The notes under the pieces are model-generated. The model worked only from the letters and a program-made list of their open reading frames with translations. It did not search any database and was not told the DNA's origin. Positions 51,489 to 63,789 of a stretch of 64,000 nt of DNA are shown piece after piece. This DNA is from Acidaminococcaceae bacterium. Its GTDB lineage: Bacteria > Bacillota > Negativicutes > Acidaminococcales > Acidaminococcaceae. Location of the stretch: the NCBI GenBank assembly GCA_017554485.1, contig JAFZIG010000109.1, positions 44,312 through 108,311 of the forward strand, given 5' to 3'. The position numbers and the translations under genes were made by a program. The stretch's first letter is position 1; every line of letters starts with the position of its first letter.

Positions 51489-51563
51489 AACGGTTTTTGC
51501 AGATCCGGTTGCATAGTAAAATACCAAGCAGATTATTATATTTATACCGTTTTATAAAAAGGC

Positions 51564-51604
51564 AAAGCCTCCACTGTCATCAAAGACAGCGGAGGCTTTT
51601 TTTA
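51564..51604 (+). terminator. Terminator of the AAA ATPase gene
   Basis: AAAGCCTCC with inner ACTGTC pairs with GACAG...GGAGGCTTT and is followed by seven T residues. Confidence 0.88.
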
Positions 51605-51639
51605 CAGATAATCTTTTACAAATAATCAGAAAGTATTGT

Positions 51640-52266
51640 TCATTTCCCCAGCCAGTCCACTAACACCTGACGTCCCGGATCAGAGGGAGAACGGGTCACG
51701 GTAAACATATACCGTCCGGTAAGGGCAGGCACATCTTCCGGTGCTTCCTTCCTCCACTGCTCTGCAGTACCGTGTACATCCCCGGTAAAACCGGAGGATG
51801 CGGTGTAGATGTTGGCCACGCCTGTCCACACACCATTACCCATGTTGTTCCATTCAGCAACCTGCGCAAAGGTAAACGCTTCCCCGCCGGCCTTGGGAAC
51901 TACAAACAAATTGTTTGTCATCTTAAACTGCCGGGACGAAACAGCATTGATGCGGTGACCGAAATATTTGTAAACGGCGTCCTCCACCGCTTCTTTCTTC
52001 ACCCCCCAGTACCCTTCGTTCACGTTCACCAAATCGTACTTACGGTTGATCAGGTTGTGACGCACACCGAAATCCACAAAGGTGTCCATAGGAAGCTCGT
52101 TGTTTACCACAAAACTATCTATACGGGCTTCCGCAAAATTACTGAAGAAGGTATCCAGCCGGTCCCGCTCGGCAGCGCTCAGTTCAGCACGGCTGGCCGC
52201 GCCTGCAGGCAAGGTGAACAGAAATATCATCATCGACACAACAATAAATGTTAACAACTTTTTCAT
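51640..52266 (-). CDS. Secreted protein of unknown function
   Basis: 208 residues with a signal peptide ending at AAGA (MKKLLTFIVVSMMIFLFTLPAGA). A mixed alpha/beta mature domain contains VDFGVRHNLINRK and YKYFGHRI, suggesting a conserved envelope protein, but no family is recognised. An AAAGGGGGA site precedes ATG 52266. Confidence 0.65.
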   Translation of the reverse strand: MKKLLTFIVVSMMIFLFTLPAGAASRAELSAAERDRLDTFFSNFAEARIDSFVVNNELPMDTFVDFGVRHNLINRKYDLVNVNEGYWGVKKEAVEDAVYKYFGHRINAVSSRQFKMTNNLFVVPKAGGEAFTFAQVAEWNNMGNGVWTGVANIYTASSGFTGDVHGTAEQWRKEAPEDVPALTGRYMFTVTRSPSDPGRQVLVDWLGK

Positions 52267-52415
52267 TCATATTCCCCCTTTGTGTTTTTGAGGCAGCGTA
52301 TTAAGGCGGTGTATAGAAAATCCGCTTGCCCTAAGAACCTGTTATTTAATTGTATTATATCAAATACTGATGGCAAAACAATGTTGATTTGGGAATTGTT
52401 TCAGATGATATACTG

Positions 52416-52817
52416 TCAGTAGTAGAGCCAAAAGAAAATCTCCCCCAGCACTACACTGCAGACATTCATCAGCACAAGGGTTTTGAAAAGCTTCTTCCTG
52501 TCACCCTTGATAAAATAGCTGCACAGGCAGAATTCCAGCAGGATCACCGCAATTTCTCCCAGTATTACAGCTATCCAGAATCCACCGGAAGGCATCTGTT
52601 CCAAAAATTCATTCAGCAGCATGTTGCTGACCATGTTGACCATAGCAAAACCTGCCAGTTCTTTGGCCTTGCGGTAACCGCAAAAGTAAAACAGCGGAAC
52701 TTCTATCAGGACCGTGAGCAGGGCCACCGCAACAAGCGAATCCCCTATATCTGCCCAATCCACGTAAATACTGGTTCCGGGAATCAGCGGTGCGTGGGCG
52801 ATTACATCAAAAATCAT
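52416..52817 (-). CDS. Membrane protein of unknown function
   Basis: 133 residues with four predicted transmembrane helices. AAAAGGAGG precedes ATG 52817. No family recognised; it directly follows the hydrolase remnant. Confidence 0.65.
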   Translation of the reverse strand: MIFDVIAHAPLIPGTSIYVDWADIGDSLVAVALLTVLIEVPLFYFCGYRKAKELAGFAMVNMVSNMLLNEFLEQMPSGGFWIAVILGEIAVILLEFCLCSYFIKGDRKKLFKTLVLMNVCSVVLGEIFFWLYY

Positions 52818-52832
52818 ACGATGCGCCTCCTT

Positions 52833-53024
52833 TTAAAATGTTCTTTCAAGAAACCCCAGGCACTTTTCATACACTTTTTCCCGCGCGCCTTCCAGCGTCA
52901 CCACATGCCTTGCATCCGGCAGTTCCACCGGGGCGACGGTGTAGCCGTGAACCAGCAATACGCCAACTTCATTAGTGCCCTGCAGAAAAAACGCGCCTGC
53001 GTTTCGGTATATCTATTGGTTCAT
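52833..53024 (-). pseudogene. Carboxylesterase (alpha/beta-hydrolase) remnant
   Basis: From ATG 53024 (AGAAGGA upstream) the frame reads MNQ, a stop at codon 4, then continues without further stop to TAA 52833: IYRNAGAFFLQGTNEVG, then VLLVHGYT, joined directly to ELPDARHVVTLEGAREKVYE and a KCLGFLERTF end. VLLVHGYT is the N-terminal oxyanion loop of Est-type carboxylesterases and RHVVTL their C-terminal His region, so roughly 180 central codons are missing. An early stop and a large internal deletion mark it as dead. Confidence 0.78.
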
Positions 53025-53144
53025 GGAGTCCTTCTGTTAATTAACATAATGCGGACAGGAAAAGGCATGAACAAAACATTGTGTTCGGTTTTGCGAAGTC
53101 TTTTCCTGACAGCATTATTATACCACAATCTGCTTAACATAATA

Positions 53145-53173
53145 CAAAAACAGGACTGCCGAAGCAGTCCTGT
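53145..53173 (-). terminator. Terminator of the pyrophosphatase gene
   Basis: ACAGGACTGC-TTCG-GCAGTCCTGT (minus strand, 53150-53173) is followed by five T residues. Confidence 0.9.
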
Positions 53174-53207
53174 CTGTGATTTCGTATAAATTCTGTTAAG
53201 GGTTCGA

Positions 53208-55238
53208 TTACTTGAACATGCCCAGCAGGATGCCGCCGTGGGCAGCCAGCACCGGAGCGAATACCAAAGAAACAATGGTCATCAGCTTCAGCAGGATGTT
53301 CATGGCCGGTCCGGACGTATCTTTGAAGGGATCGCCTACGGTGTCGCCGGTAACCGCCGCTTTGTGGGGGTCGGAACCTTTGCCGCCGTGTACGCCGGAT
53401 TCAATGTACTTCTTCGCATTATCCCAGGCGCCACCCGCATTGGCCATCATGATAGCCAACAGTACACCGGCAGCCAGGGCGCCGCCGATCATTCCGCCCA
53501 GAGCGGCAGGCCCTAACAGCATGCCAACCAGGATCGGGAATGCAATGGCAATGACGCCGGGGGCGATCATCTTGTTCAGTGCGGCAGCGGTAGAGATATC
53601 TACGCAGCGGCGATAGTCGCCGCGGGCCTTACCTTCCAGCAGGCCGGGAATCTCATGGAACTGGCGGCGGACTTCCACTACCATTTCGTTGGCAGCTTCA
53701 CCAACGGATTCCATGGTCATGGCGCCGAAGACAAACGGCAGGGTCGCGCCGATGAATACACCGATCAGCACAACAGGATCCAGAAGGTCGATGGCTTTCA
53801 GCTTCACAACCTGGGAGTAAGCGGAGAACAGAGCCAGCGCGGTCAGCGCTGCGGAACCGATAGCAAAGCCTTTGCCGATCGCGGCAGTGGTGTTGCCGAC
53901 GGAATCCAGAGTATCAGTGATCTCACGGACGCTTGCAGGCAGTTCTGCCATTTCCGCGATGCCGCCTGCGTTATCGGAGATGGGGCCATAGGCGTCAACC
54001 GCTACGGTGATGCCGGTGGTAGCCAGCATGCCTACTGCGGACAGGGCGATACCGTAAATGCCCATGGATGGATTAGCCATGCCACCCATTACAAAGAATG
54101 CGATGAATACCGCGATGCAAATGAACACGATGGGCAGGAAGGTGGAATACATGCCAACTGCCAGACCGGCGATGATAACGGTAGCATGACCGGTTTCCGC
54201 CTGGTCGGCAATTCTCTTGACAGAGCTGTAATCAGCAGAGGTGTAAACTTCGGTGATCTTGCCGATCAGCAGGCCTACAACCTGGCCCGCGGCGATAGCC
54301 CAGAAGGCGTTCATGTTGCCGAACAATGCGTTGGACAGGTAACCGGCAGCACCGATGGTCAGGACGCCTGCAATATAAGTGCCGGTGTTTAGCGCGCCCT
54401 GGGGATTGGTGGATTTGCTATGACGAACGTACAGGATACCGATGATGGAAGAGATGATGCCGGACAGGGCCAGCAGGAAGGGATAGGCTACACCTTCGCC
54501 GCCTTTGAAAGCTACAGCACCCAGGGTCAGGGCGGAGATGATAGCGCCTACATAGGATTCAAACAAGTCAGCGCCCATACCGGCTACGTCGCCTACGTTA
54601 TCGCCTACGTTATCGGCGATGGTAGCGGGGTTACGGGGGTCATCTTCCGGAATGCCGGCTTCTACTTTACCTACCAGGTCAGCGCCAACGTCGGCAGCTT
54701 TGGTATAGATGCCGCCGCCTACACGAGCAAACAGTGCGATGGAACTGGCGCCCAGGCCAAACCCGGTTACGATGTCCATGTTAGCACCGTTCTGGCCAAA
54801 CAGGGCAAAAGCCAGAGCCACGCCAGTGATGCCCAGGCCAACTACGCCCAAGCCCATTACGGAGCCGCCGGAGAAAGCAATCTGCAGCGCCTGGGGCATG
54901 CCGTGTTCGGCAGCCGCGGTGGTACGAACGTTAGCTTTGGTCGCCACGTTCATACCGCAGTAACCGGCCAGGATAGAGAAGATGGCGCCCGCGATGAAGC
55001 AGACCGCCGTCATGGGTTTAAGGAAAATGCCAATAAGAACTGCAACGACTATAATGAATACAGCCAGTGCTTTGTATTCACGATACAGGAACGCCATGGC
55101 ACCCTCGTGGATGTGGCCGGAAATTTCCTGCATCAGTTCATTACCGGCTTCCGCTTTCATGATCGAGCTGCTCAGCATAGCAGCGATCAGCAGCGCAAGG
55201 ATGCCGGCGCCAATGGAAAACATGATAAAACTACTCAA
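53208..55238 (-). CDS. hppA: Membrane-bound ion-pumping pyrophosphatase (K+-dependent type)
   Basis: 676 residues from TTG 55238 (AAAGGGG eight bases upstream); a TTG at 55259 is also open. About 16 transmembrane helices. The pyrophosphate site motif [20 protein letters not shown] and the second [12 protein letters not shown] are intact. [11 protein letters not shown] has Ala where K+-independent enzymes have Lys, indicating K+ dependence; whether it pumps H+ or Na+ cannot be told by eye. It energises the membrane from the PPi of biosynthesis. Confidence 0.95.
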   Translation of the reverse strand: MSSFIMFSIGAGILALLIAAMLSSSIMKAEAGNELMQEISGHIHEGAMAFLYREYKALAVFIIVVAVLIGIFLKPMTAVCFIAGAIFSILAGYCGMNVATKANVRTTAAAEHGMPQALQIAFSGGSVMGLGVVGLGITGVALAFALFGQNGANMDIVTGFGLGASSIALFARVGGGIYTKAADVGADLVGKVEAGIPEDDPRNPATIADNVGDNVGDVAGMGADLFESYVGAIISALTLGAVAFKGGEGVAYPFLLALSGIISSIIGILYVRHSKSTNPQGALNTGTYIAGVLTIGAAGYLSNALFGNMNAFWAIAAGQVVGLLIGKITEVYTSADYSSVKRIADQAETGHATVIIAGLAVGMYSTFLPIVFICIAVFIAFFVMGGMANPSMGIYGIALSAVGMLATTGITVAVDAYGPISDNAGGIAEMAELPASVREITDTLDSVGNTTAAIGKGFAIGSAALTALALFSAYSQVVKLKAIDLLDPVVLIGVFIGATLPFVFGAMTMESVGEAANEMVVEVRRQFHEIPGLLEGKARGDYRRCVDISTAAALNKMIAPGVIAIAFPILVGMLLGPAALGGMIGGALAAGVLLAIMMANAGGAWDNAKKYIESGVHGGKGSDPHKAAVTGDTVGDPFKDTSGPAMNILLKLMTIVSLVFAPVLAAHGGILLGMFK

Positions 55239-55369
55239 GATGTTATCCCCTTTCGACAAAAATAATAATTAAAATTTAAAAATTTTAAAGGGTGAACCCC
55301 TTTGTTAACCAATTACATGCCGTTTCAGGCAGTCAACCGCGAACGTTTCCTTCTCCTTAACGCGCGGGT

Positions 55370-55600
55370 TCATGCATTGAGTTTGGCAAGAGCTAACGTG
55401 ATAATACCGAATGTCGTGCCCAACGCAATCGTCGCCTTTGACAATATAGTATCCAAATCATTGCCCTTACCATAGAAGGCACCATCACCGCCACCGAAGG
55501 AACTGGACAGGCCCGCGCCCCGGCCGGTCTGCAGCAGAACCACTGCTATCAGGGCAACGCAGACAATAAAGTCCACTACCATCAAGACAGTTCCCAGCAT
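55370..55600 (-). CDS. secG: Protein-export subunit SecG
   Basis: 76 residues with two transmembrane helices around a Gly-rich loop (TGRGAGLSSSFGGGDGAF). AAAGGAGG lies nine bases before ATG 55600. It is part of the SecYEG channel and sits between glycolysis genes and pyrophosphatase. Confidence 0.93.
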   Translation of the reverse strand: MLGTVLMVVDFIVCVALIAVVLLQTGRGAGLSSSFGGGDGAFYGKGNDLDTILSKATIALGTTFGIITLALAKLNA

Positions 55601-55734
55601 TTACTTACCTCCTTTATACAATATTCCTATGTCAGTACCACAGTATTTTACCACACCTTTACCGGTGTGGCAATAATAAATGTCAAAAAATATTCACATT
55701 TTTGGAGAAAAATAAAAATGGCTAAAATAAATCA

Positions 55735-55760
55735 GGGGAACTGCTTCCACACAGTTCCCC
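55735..55760 (-). terminator. Terminator after eno
   Basis: GGGGAACTG / CAGTTCCCC with an 8-base loop followed by a T-rich stretch on the minus strand; it separates eno from secG. Confidence 0.75.
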
Positions 55761-55829
55761 GTTTGTATTGATTTACAGATTTAATCTGCAACTACGCCGG
55801 CAAATTGTCATTCCAAACCTTTAACAGAA

Positions 55830-58743
<2,914 letters not shown>

Positions 58744-58767
58744 ATACTCTCCTTCAAACTTTTCTGA

Positions 58768-60702
58768 TTAAAAACTGCGTACAATTTTAGCAAAGCTTTC
58801 CACCTTCAGGCTGGCGCCGCCTACCAGCACACCGTCGATGCCGTCGATGCAGAACTGGGATGCATTGGTATCTTTCACACTGCCGCCGTACAGAATACGG
58901 ATGTGCCTTGCCGCTTCTTCGCCGACAATCTCTTCCAGCTGTTTGCGGATAAACAGGCAGACTTCCTGCGCGTCCTTTGCTGTTGCGGTATTGCCGGTAC
59001 CAATGGCCCAGATGGGTTCATAGGCAACGGTCAGCAGCTTTGCCTGCTCAAAGGTCACTCCTTCCAGCGCGCTCTTCAGTTGCCCGGCAATTTTGGTTTT
59101 CGTTGCGCCCTGCTTGCGTTCCCCATCCGTTTCACCGACACAAAGCATCGGTTTCAGCTGGTTGCGGTATGCGGCTTTTATCTTTTTCGCGATGATTTCA
59201 TTGTCTTCTTTAAAGATTTCACGGCGTTCGCTGTGACCTACTAACACGTATTCACAGCCGATGTCCGCAATCTGCGCGCCGGACACCGCGCCGGTAAAAG
59301 CACCTTCGTCTTCCCAGCACAGATCCTGCGCGCCATAGCCCACGGATTTTCCGTCAATGGCTTCCGCCACGCTTTCCAATGCAGTAAAGGGCGGGAAAAT
59401 GACTACTTCATTGACGGTCCCGTTCGTTTCGGTAACCAGACCCTGGGCCAGTTCGACCGCTTCATCTACGGTCTTGTACATCTTCCAGTTACCGGCCACA
59501 AAAGGGCGCCGCACCTCATCCAGTGCTTCCACGCCCGGCAGTACCTTGCCTTCCAGATATTCCAGGGATGCACCGCCGCCGGTGGAAATGTGGGTAATCT
59601 TATCTTCGAGTCCGATCTTTTTAATGGCCGCTACACTGTCGCCGCCGCCTACGATGCTGACCGCGTCACTGTCTGCAACGGCTTTGGCCACAGCTTCCGT
59701 GCCTTTGCAGAACGCGTCCATTTCAAATACGCCCATGGGGCCGTTCCAGACCACCAGCTTGGCGTCTTTTACAGCTTCCGCATACAGTTTGCAGGTCTCC
59801 GGCCCGATATCCAGCGCCATATAATCCTGGTTCAGGTCATCCAGCGCCTCTACTTCATATACGGAATCCGGTTTAAACTCCGCTGCCATCACCAAATCCA
59901 CCGGCAGCAGGATTTTAACATCCTTCACGTCAGCTTCCGCCATGATGCGTTTGGCTTCTTCAATCTTGTCCTCTTCCACCAGGGACTTGCCCATGGGGAT
60001 GCCCCGGGCCGCCAGGAAGGTATTGGCCATGCCGCCGCCGATAAGCAGTGTGTCCACTTTGCCCAGCAGGTTAATAATCACGCCGATCTTATCCGATACT
60101 TTTGCGCCGCCGATAATTGCGGTAAAGGGATGCTCCGGATTGGTTACGGCGCCGCCGATGAAGCGGATTTCCTTTTCCAGCAGGAAGCCAGCCGCGCTGG
60201 GCAGGAAACGTGTCACGCCTTCCACCGAGGCATGGGCCCGGTGGGATACGCCGAAACCGTCATTTACATACAGTTCTGCCAGAGAAGCCAGTTTCTCCGC
60301 AAAACCCAGGTCGTTCTTTTCTTCTTCCTTGTGATAACGCAGGTTTTCCAACAACAGTACAGAACCGGTCTCCAGCTTTTTCGCCGCTTCTTCCGCCGCC
60401 GGACCGATGCAGTCTTCCGCAAAGGCGACCGGTTTCCCCAGCAGCTCTTCCAGATGTTTTGCCACCGGTTTCAGGGTAAATTTGGGATTGGGTTGTCCTT
60501 TGGGACGTCCCAGGTGGCTCATTAAAATCACAGCAGCGCCGTGGTCCAGCAGGTACTGGATCGTCGGCAGCGCCGCTACCATGCGGTTATCATCCGTAAT
60601 ATTGCCGTCGGCATCCTGGGGTACGTTAAAATCCACACGCACCAGAACCTTCTTGCCGGCAACATCTAAATCGGAGAGGACTTTTTTATCCAAAGAAATC
60701 AT
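58768..60702 (-). CDS. pgk-tpiA: Fused phosphoglycerate kinase-triosephosphate isomerase
   Basis: 644 residues. Residues 1-396 are a complete PGK ([21 protein letters not shown]; the nucleotide loop [11 protein letters not shown]). Residues about 398-644 are a complete TIM barrel ([11 protein letters not shown] with the catalytic Lys; [10 protein letters not shown] with catalytic His; [11 protein letters not shown] with catalytic Glu; YGGSVK phosphate loop). Only a five- or six-residue linker joins them, and a GTG (59512-59514) sits where free TIM would start. The start is uncertain: ATG 60702 is nearly touching GGAG, so TTG 60693 may be used. Such a fusion is known from Thermotoga. Confidence 0.95.
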   Translation of the reverse strand: MISLDKKVLSDLDVAGKKVLVRVDFNVPQDADGNITDDNRMVAALPTIQYLLDHGAAVILMSHLGRPKGQPNPKFTLKPVAKHLEELLGKPVAFAEDCIGPAAEEAAKKLETGSVLLLENLRYHKEEEKNDLGFAEKLASLAELYVNDGFGVSHRAHASVEGVTRFLPSAAGFLLEKEIRFIGGAVTNPEHPFTAIIGGAKVSDKIGVIINLLGKVDTLLIGGGMANTFLAARGIPMGKSLVEEDKIEEAKRIMAEADVKDVKILLPVDLVMAAEFKPDSVYEVEALDDLNQDYMALDIGPETCKLYAEAVKDAKLVVWNGPMGVFEMDAFCKGTEAVAKAVADSDAVSIVGGGDSVAAIKKIGLEDKITHISTGGGASLEYLEGKVLPGVEALDEVRRPFVAGNWKMYKTVDEAVELAQGLVTETNGTVNEVVIFPPFTALESVAEAIDGKSVGYGAQDLCWEDEGAFTGAVSGAQIADIGCEYVLVGHSERREIFKEDNEIIAKKIKAAYRNQLKPMLCVGETDGERKQGATKTKIAGQLKSALEGVTFEQAKLLTVAYEPIWAIGTGNTATAKDAQEVCLFIRKQLEEIVGEEAARHIRILYGGSVKDTNASQFCIDGIDGVLVGGASLKVESFAKIVRSF

Positions 60703-60777
60703 GCTCCTTTCAACATAGCTTTCCTAAAATGCAAACAAAGTCGACGCCCTGTAAGAAGGCGCCGACTTACTCATATA

Positions 60778-61782
60778 TTAATAGCCTTTTTTGCCAACGT
60801 AAACGGCAAGGTCAACCAGGCGGCAGGCGTAACCCCACTCATTATCGTACCAGGCAACAACCTTGGCAAGACGCTTGCCTATTACCATGGTGGAATCGCC
60901 ATCAATGACAGAGGAAAGGTCACAGCCAATGAAATCGCTCGATACCAACGGCAGATCCGTATAACCCAGGATGCCTTTCAGTTCGCCTTCCGCCGCTTTC
61001 TTTAACGCAGCATTGATCTCTTCTTTGGTTGCGTCTTTCTGCAGGTTTACCGTCAGGTCGGTCAGGGATACGTCCGGAGTAGGAACACGCAGGGCAAAAC
61101 CATTTAGTTTGCCTTGCAGTTCCGGCAGCACCAGGGCAACCGCTTTGGCAGCGCCAGTGGTGGTCGGAATGATCGACATGGCAGCAGCACGGGCACGGCG
61201 CAGGTCTTTATGGCTTACGTCCAGAATCTTCTGGTCGTTGGTGTAGGAATGGACCGTCGTCATAAGGCCGCTTTCAATACCAAAATTGTCCAGCAGAACT
61301 TTGGTAAAGGGAGCAAGGCAGTTTGTGGTGCAGGACGCATTGGAAATAATATGGTGTTTCGCGGGATCATATTTATCTTCGTTAACGCCCATTACGATAG
61401 TGATGTCTTCATTTTTGCCCGGAGCGGAGATAAGAACTTTTTTCGCTCCATTATCTATATGGGCCTGGGCTTCTTTCGAATCTTTGAATTTCCCGGTGCA
61501 TTCCAGCACGATATCCGCGCCGTATTTGCCCCAGGGGATTTTAGTGATATCCGTCTCGCTGGTAACCGGGATCTTCTTGCCGTCAATAACCAGGAATCCG
61601 TCTTCCCAGGCGACGTCTTCCTTCATAGTTCCGTGAACGGAATCGTATTTTAACAGATGCGCCATTATTTCACCGACCGTCCGGTTATTAACGGCTACAA
61701 CTTCCACATCCGGAAGGGCCAGGATTCTTCTCAACGCGAGACGACCGATACGACCAAAACCGCTGATACCAACTTTTACCAT
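60778..61782 (-). CDS. gap: Glyceraldehyde-3-phosphate dehydrogenase
   Basis: 334 residues. The catalytic SNASCTTNCLAPF and the GFGRIGRLALRR nucleotide-binding start are intact. At the adenosine-ribose contact the sequence is VAVNNRT, lacking the Asp usual in NAD-specific enzymes (NDL), so coenzyme preference is open. It heads the gap, pgk-tpiA, gpmI, eno cluster. TAAGGAGG precedes the ATG. Confidence 0.95.
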   Translation of the reverse strand: MVKVGISGFGRIGRLALRRILALPDVEVVAVNNRTVGEIMAHLLKYDSVHGTMKEDVAWEDGFLVIDGKKIPVTSETDITKIPWGKYGADIVLECTGKFKDSKEAQAHIDNGAKKVLISAPGKNEDITIVMGVNEDKYDPAKHHIISNASCTTNCLAPFTKVLLDNFGIESGLMTTVHSYTNDQKILDVSHKDLRRARAAAMSIIPTTTGAAKAVALVLPELQGKLNGFALRVPTPDVSLTDLTVNLQKDATKEEINAALKKAAEGELKGILGYTDLPLVSSDFIGCDLSSVIDGDSTMVIGKRLAKVVAWYDNEWGYACRLVDLAVYVGKKGY

Positions 61783-62129
61783 ACTAAACTCCTCCTTAAA
61801 ATAATAAATTTAGAAAATCCCATTGATAACTCACAAAACACAGTAGCTTCGTGCTGTGATAAATGCCGCATTTTTGTTGTTATATTGTACTATATATTAT
61901 CCATTATGTTATATATCATTATACCATATATCATTCGCAAAATAAAAAAGAAATTTACTCTTCTCTTAAAGATATTTTATCATAGCACCCTTTAAAAGTG
62001 AAGAGTAAATTTCGATATGGAAACACTGATTCAGCAAGTTTTGTAATTCTGTTCAGTAACATGTATTACCAAATTAAAAAACGCCAAAACGGAAAGATAA
62101 AAACTGCAAATTAACAGACATCCTTAATT
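61783..62129. other. Gap region with gap promoter and queF terminator
   Basis: The 347 bases hold the queF terminator (61,942-62,013), a TATAAT on the minus strand at about 61924-61919 as likely gap promoter, and otherwise AT-rich DNA with repeated ATATAA-type tracts. No gene is visible. Confidence 0.6.
61942..62013 (-). terminator. Terminator of queT-queF (long loop)
   Basis: GAAATTTACTCTTC (61950-61963) is complementary to GAAGAGTAAATTTC (62000-62013); the minus strand continues in six T residues. The 36-base loop is unusually large. Confidence 0.65.
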
Positions 62130-62621
62130 TTAACGATTGCGTATTATCTCCGGATTCATGTCATGAAAATGCAACCGCCGATGGGCTGTTTTTTCCCATT
62201 CGGTACCTTTCTTGCCGTAATTGGCAAAGGGATCGATGGACAGTCCGCCGCGGGGCAGAAACTTCCCCCAGACTTCTATATATTTGGGGTCCAATAATTT
62301 AATCAGATCTTTCATGACGATGTTCACGCAGTCCTCATGAAAATCCCCGTGATTGCGGAAGCTGAACAAATATAGTTTCAGCGATTTGCTTTCTACCAGC
62401 TTCTGATCGGGGACATATGAGATATAAACGGTAGCAAAATCCGGCTGGCCGGTTTTGGGGCACAGGCTGGTAAATTCCGGACAGTTGAATTTAACAAAAT
62501 AATCATTTTCCGGATGCTTATTGGCAAAACACTCCAACACTTCCGGAGCATAGTCATACTGGTACTGCGTTTTCTTTCCCAACAGATTTAATTGTTGCAA
62601 ATCCTCTTTATTTCTTCCCAT
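62130..62621 (-). CDS. queF: NADPH-dependent 7-cyano-7-deazaguanine reductase
   Basis: 163 residues, the short unimodular form. The catalytic Cys lies in [13 protein letters not shown], and the QueF motif appears as [16 protein letters not shown]. It reduces preQ0 to preQ1 in queuosine synthesis. It follows queT by 24 bases in one preQ1-controlled operon. Confidence 0.96.
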   Translation of the reverse strand: MGRNKEDLQQLNLLGKKTQYQYDYAPEVLECFANKHPENDYFVKFNCPEFTSLCPKTGQPDFATVYISYVPDQKLVESKSLKLYLFSFRNHGDFHEDCVNIVMKDLIKLLDPKYIEVWGKFLPRGGLSIDPFANYGKKGTEWEKTAHRRLHFHDMNPEIIRNR

Positions 62622-62645
62622 AGTCTTATTCTCCCTGTAAAACCG

Positions 62646-63158
62646 TTACTCTCTGCTTCTTTCTCCCCTGAAAGCAAAACCCGTAATGTCTGCCTTTGCC
62701 AGCGCACCAACCAGCAACATCCCTGCTATACCGGAAACTAACTGCCCTACCAGCAAACTGGAAGCAAGTACAATATACGGGATATCCAACAAATAAGAAA
62801 GCCATACAGGAACCCCTAATCCGGGCAGCGAAGTCACTGCAGCTGCCACGATCCAGCAGCCAAAGCCCAGGCGTTTTCCCAGGACAATGGTCCCGCTGGT
62901 CAACAGGCCGATTATCAATCCGCAGATTGCATCCACAGGCCCTAACCCTCCCATTAATATATTGCTGGCAAGATTGGCCATGCCGAATGGCAACACCAGA
63001 AACGGAAACAAATAGGACAAACCATATAATGCTGTAGCTATACGGATTTGATACTGTCCGAAGGCAAAGCTCTGGGTGCATAACATCACAACCAGATACA
63101 ACGCTATGCAAACTGCGCTGATCGTCAGTTTTTGTGTTTTAGTGTAGTTTGAATTCAT
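62646..63158 (-). CDS. queT: Queuosine precursor transporter
   Basis: 170 residues, about five or six transmembrane helices, ECF S-component-like. AVCIALYLVVMLCTQSFAFGQYQIR and NILMGGLGPVDAICG are QueT features. It imports preQ0, preQ1 or queuine. GAGG precedes ATG 63158, about 170 bases after a preQ1-I aptamer. Confidence 0.9.
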   Translation of the reverse strand: MNSNYTKTQKLTISAVCIALYLVVMLCTQSFAFGQYQIRIATALYGLSYLFPFLVLPFGMANLASNILMGGLGPVDAICGLIIGLLTSGTIVLGKRLGFGCWIVAAAVTSLPGLGVPVWLSYLLDIPYIVLASSLLVGQLVSGIAGMLLVGALAKADITGFAFRGERSRE

Positions 63159-63179
63159 GGTAAAACCTCATTTCCATAA

Positions 63180-63213
63180 TAAAAAAACGCCTAAAACTAT
63201 AGGCGTAATAATC
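63180..63213 (-). terminator. Hairpin terminator before queT, expression platform of the riboswitch
   Basis: On the minus strand ACGCCTATAGTTTTAGGCGT followed by seven T residues forms a terminator between the aptamer and queT. Its loop carries TAGTTTT, complementary to the AAAACTA of the aptamer tail, so the two may be alternatives. Confidence 0.7.
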
Positions 63214-63321
63214 ATAATACAATAGACAAAACAGTATCATTGTCACGTTTATCACAACAGAATACAAATTCATCTGTATCCGGTGTTTTAATCCGCCTTG
63301 CTACTTTTCGTCGACTGCGCC

Positions 63322-63360
63322 CGTAGTTTTGTTTTAAGACAGGATGGTTTCGAACTGTCT
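63322..63360 (-). promoter_or_regulatory. preQ1-I riboswitch aptamer
   Basis: The minus strand reads GACAG-TTCGAAACCATC-CTGTC with an A-rich tail TTAAAACAAAACTAC, matching the class I layout: P1 stem, loop beginning TTC with a CC, and an AAAACTA tail for the pseudoknot. It lies in the leader of queT-queF, whose products import and make preQ1. Confidence 0.85.
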
Positions 63361-63384
63361 GTTATGCGGTTATAAAGCATTAAC

Positions 63385-63413
63385 ATTATACATAATCCCG
63401 GCATATCTGTAAA
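63385..63413 (-). promoter_or_regulatory. queT-queF promoter
   Basis: On the minus strand TTTACA (63413-63408) and TATAAT (63390-63385) are separated by 17 bases; transcription would start about 18 bases before the aptamer. Confidence 0.85.
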
Positions 63414-63485
63414 GCGTTATTTTAAAGAATACTGATTAAATGAGTGTATGCGCTTACAGACGAATCTTGCAGTGGTTCTATTACA

Positions 63486-63520
63486 GTAAAACGCCCCTGC
63501 ACATGCTGTGCGGGGGCGTT
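63486..63520 (-). terminator. rRNA operon terminator
   Basis: ACGCCCCCGCACA-GCA-TGTGCAGGGGCGT on the minus strand is followed by a short T-run, directly after 5S rRNA. Confidence 0.88.
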
Positions 63521-63526
63521 TGTGTG

Positions 63527-63643
63527 ACCGGCAACAATCTATCCTCCCAGGCCGCTTCCAGCCCAGTACTTTCGACGCGTGGGAGCTTAACTGCTGTGTT
63601 CGGGATGGGAACAGGTGGGGCCTCCCAGCCATCGTCACCGGAT
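63527..63643 (-). rRNA. rrf: 5S ribosomal RNA
   Basis: About 117 bases; the minus strand runs from CCGGTGACGATGGC to GATTGTTGCCGG, with the conserved CCCATCCCGAACAC and GAAGC segments. It follows 23S by about 150 bases with no tRNA in between. Confidence 0.95.
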
Positions 63644-63789
63644 CTGAACGGTCTTTTCCGCCTTCTGCTTCGTCAGACCGGAAAATCCTCATCCATTCTT
63701 TCAGGTCTTCTCAGACCCTCAAAACTTTACAGAAGAAACTACTTACAAAAACTAACTCGCCTTACCTTCCTTACCTTACCTTGCTTTTC

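Noticed and set aside
54420..55265. 281-codon plus-strand frame over hppA
   Set aside because: Antisense shadow of the pyrophosphatase, caused by its strong codon bias.
59590..60525. 311-codon plus-strand frame over pgk-tpiA
   Set aside because: Antisense shadow of the fusion gene; no domain or site.
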